Assembly: GCA_947179485.1 (NCBI GenBank) | Contig: OX359248.1 | Span: forward strand, 57,174,386-57,238,385 | Source of the DNA: Allacma fusca | Taxonomy: Eukaryota > Arthropoda > Collembola > Symphypleona > Sminthuridae | Direction of reading: 5' to 3' | DNA length: 64,000 bases | Shown here: piece by piece, positions 63,585 through 64,000 of the stretch | Layout: every line of letters starts with the position of its first letter | Position numbering within the stretch: position 1 is the first letter of the stretch | Made by a program: the position numbers and the translations under genes | Notes under the pieces: generated by a model | The model's input: the letters and a program-made list of their open reading frames with translations, nothing else | The model's database searches: none | What the model was told of the DNA's origin: nothing

Positions 63585-63609
63585 ATCCGTAGGTCGGGGA
63601 CCTGCGGAT
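63585..63609. other. 11-bp GC-rich hairpin right of the LTR-like segment
   Basis: ATCCGTAGGTC and GACCTGCGGAT flank GGG. All pairs are Watson-Crick except one G-U, suggesting an RNA stem. It lies about 50 bases after the proposed LTR end and may belong to the leader of that element. Confidence 0.6.
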
Positions 63610-64000
63610 GACCCTGTGACATAAGATCAAACTTTTTAGCAAGTAAGGTCGTCAGTCAAACAAATTCATGGGATGGAAGTATGGGGCCCGATAAGGAGAA
63701 AATGTTTCATTTCTCTCCAGGGCCACCCGAAACTTCTCGTGAAAGGCAGTTATAACATGCAACAATGTTACCTCAAGAAAGAAAATTTGGCCATTATCAT
63801 CACGCGCGGATTCAAATAACAGTTCAGAAGTCCTAGTGCGGCACTATAAAAAGAACTATTTTTTAGGCCTGAAATATTATTTTAAGTGACCAGTGAAATT
63901 GGGACTCTTTCCAACCGGAAAATTAGGGGAAGAGGACGTCCAATAAGGTAATACAAATTTTTCCTTTTAAAGGTTCATGAATTTCATGTTTAGGAGCATA

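Overview
The window looks like repeat-rich nuclear DNA of an invertebrate, most likely an arthropod and perhaps an insect. It is AT-rich, has no operon-like gene packing, and its only long open frames belong to transposable elements. The copia primer-binding site fits an insect-type initiator methionine tRNA, and the LINE and hAT fragments are of kinds common in arthropods. I found no convincing host gene, tRNA or rRNA. The species cannot be named from this sequence.

Layout. 1-18.5 kb is non-coding DNA with short inverted-repeat elements (MITEs). 18.54-19.07 kb holds a four-copy 30-bp minisatellite inside a cluster of AGGTCA words. 19,978-28,176 is a complete Ty1/copia LTR retrotransposon on the minus strand, with a 5-bp target duplication (CATAC), two 386-bp LTRs that read as identical, a tRNA-iMet primer-binding site and a polypurine tract. 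A 5'-truncated non-LTR retrotransposon (23,818-25,111, plus strand) sits inside its pol gene, flanked by a 14-bp target duplication. 28.2-29.3 kb has three diverged copies of a repeat. 30.3-31.4 kb carries the end of a hAT transposase. 31.5-32.2 kb carries the 3' end of an R2-like LINE with a restriction-like endonuclease. 32.2-62.9 kb is non-coding DNA with more MITEs and two unusual blocks rich in a single word (GTCCCG/GTCTCGA near 39.0 kb, ACTCG near 49 kb). 62,960-63,536 resembles a second, Ty3/gypsy-type LTR.

The main discovery candidate is the copia element. Its pol frame does not stop after RNase H. It runs on in frame into about 520 residues with the layout of a class I viral envelope glycoprotein: a signal-peptide-like segment, a furin-type RQKR site followed at once by a hydrophobic fusion-peptide-like segment, a helical region, many N-glycosylation sequons, paired cysteines, one C-terminal membrane anchor and a short tail. 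Envelope genes are well known in Ty3/gypsy and BEL elements of animals and in plant Sireviruses, but are unexpected in an animal Ty1/copia element. The Env part has no methionine of its own near its start, and a good splice acceptor lies exactly at the Pol/Env boundary.

How the parts work together. In the intact element one LTR-driven transcript would encode Gag, protease, integrase, RT/RNase H and Env. The identical LTRs point to a very recent insertion, and the LINE landed in it later still. The LINE splits the coding frame between integrase and RT, so this copy should not be able to make functional Pol. The MITEs have CAGT-type ends and TA target sites like the pogo/Tc1-mariner group. They carry no transposase and would depend on one encoded elsewhere.
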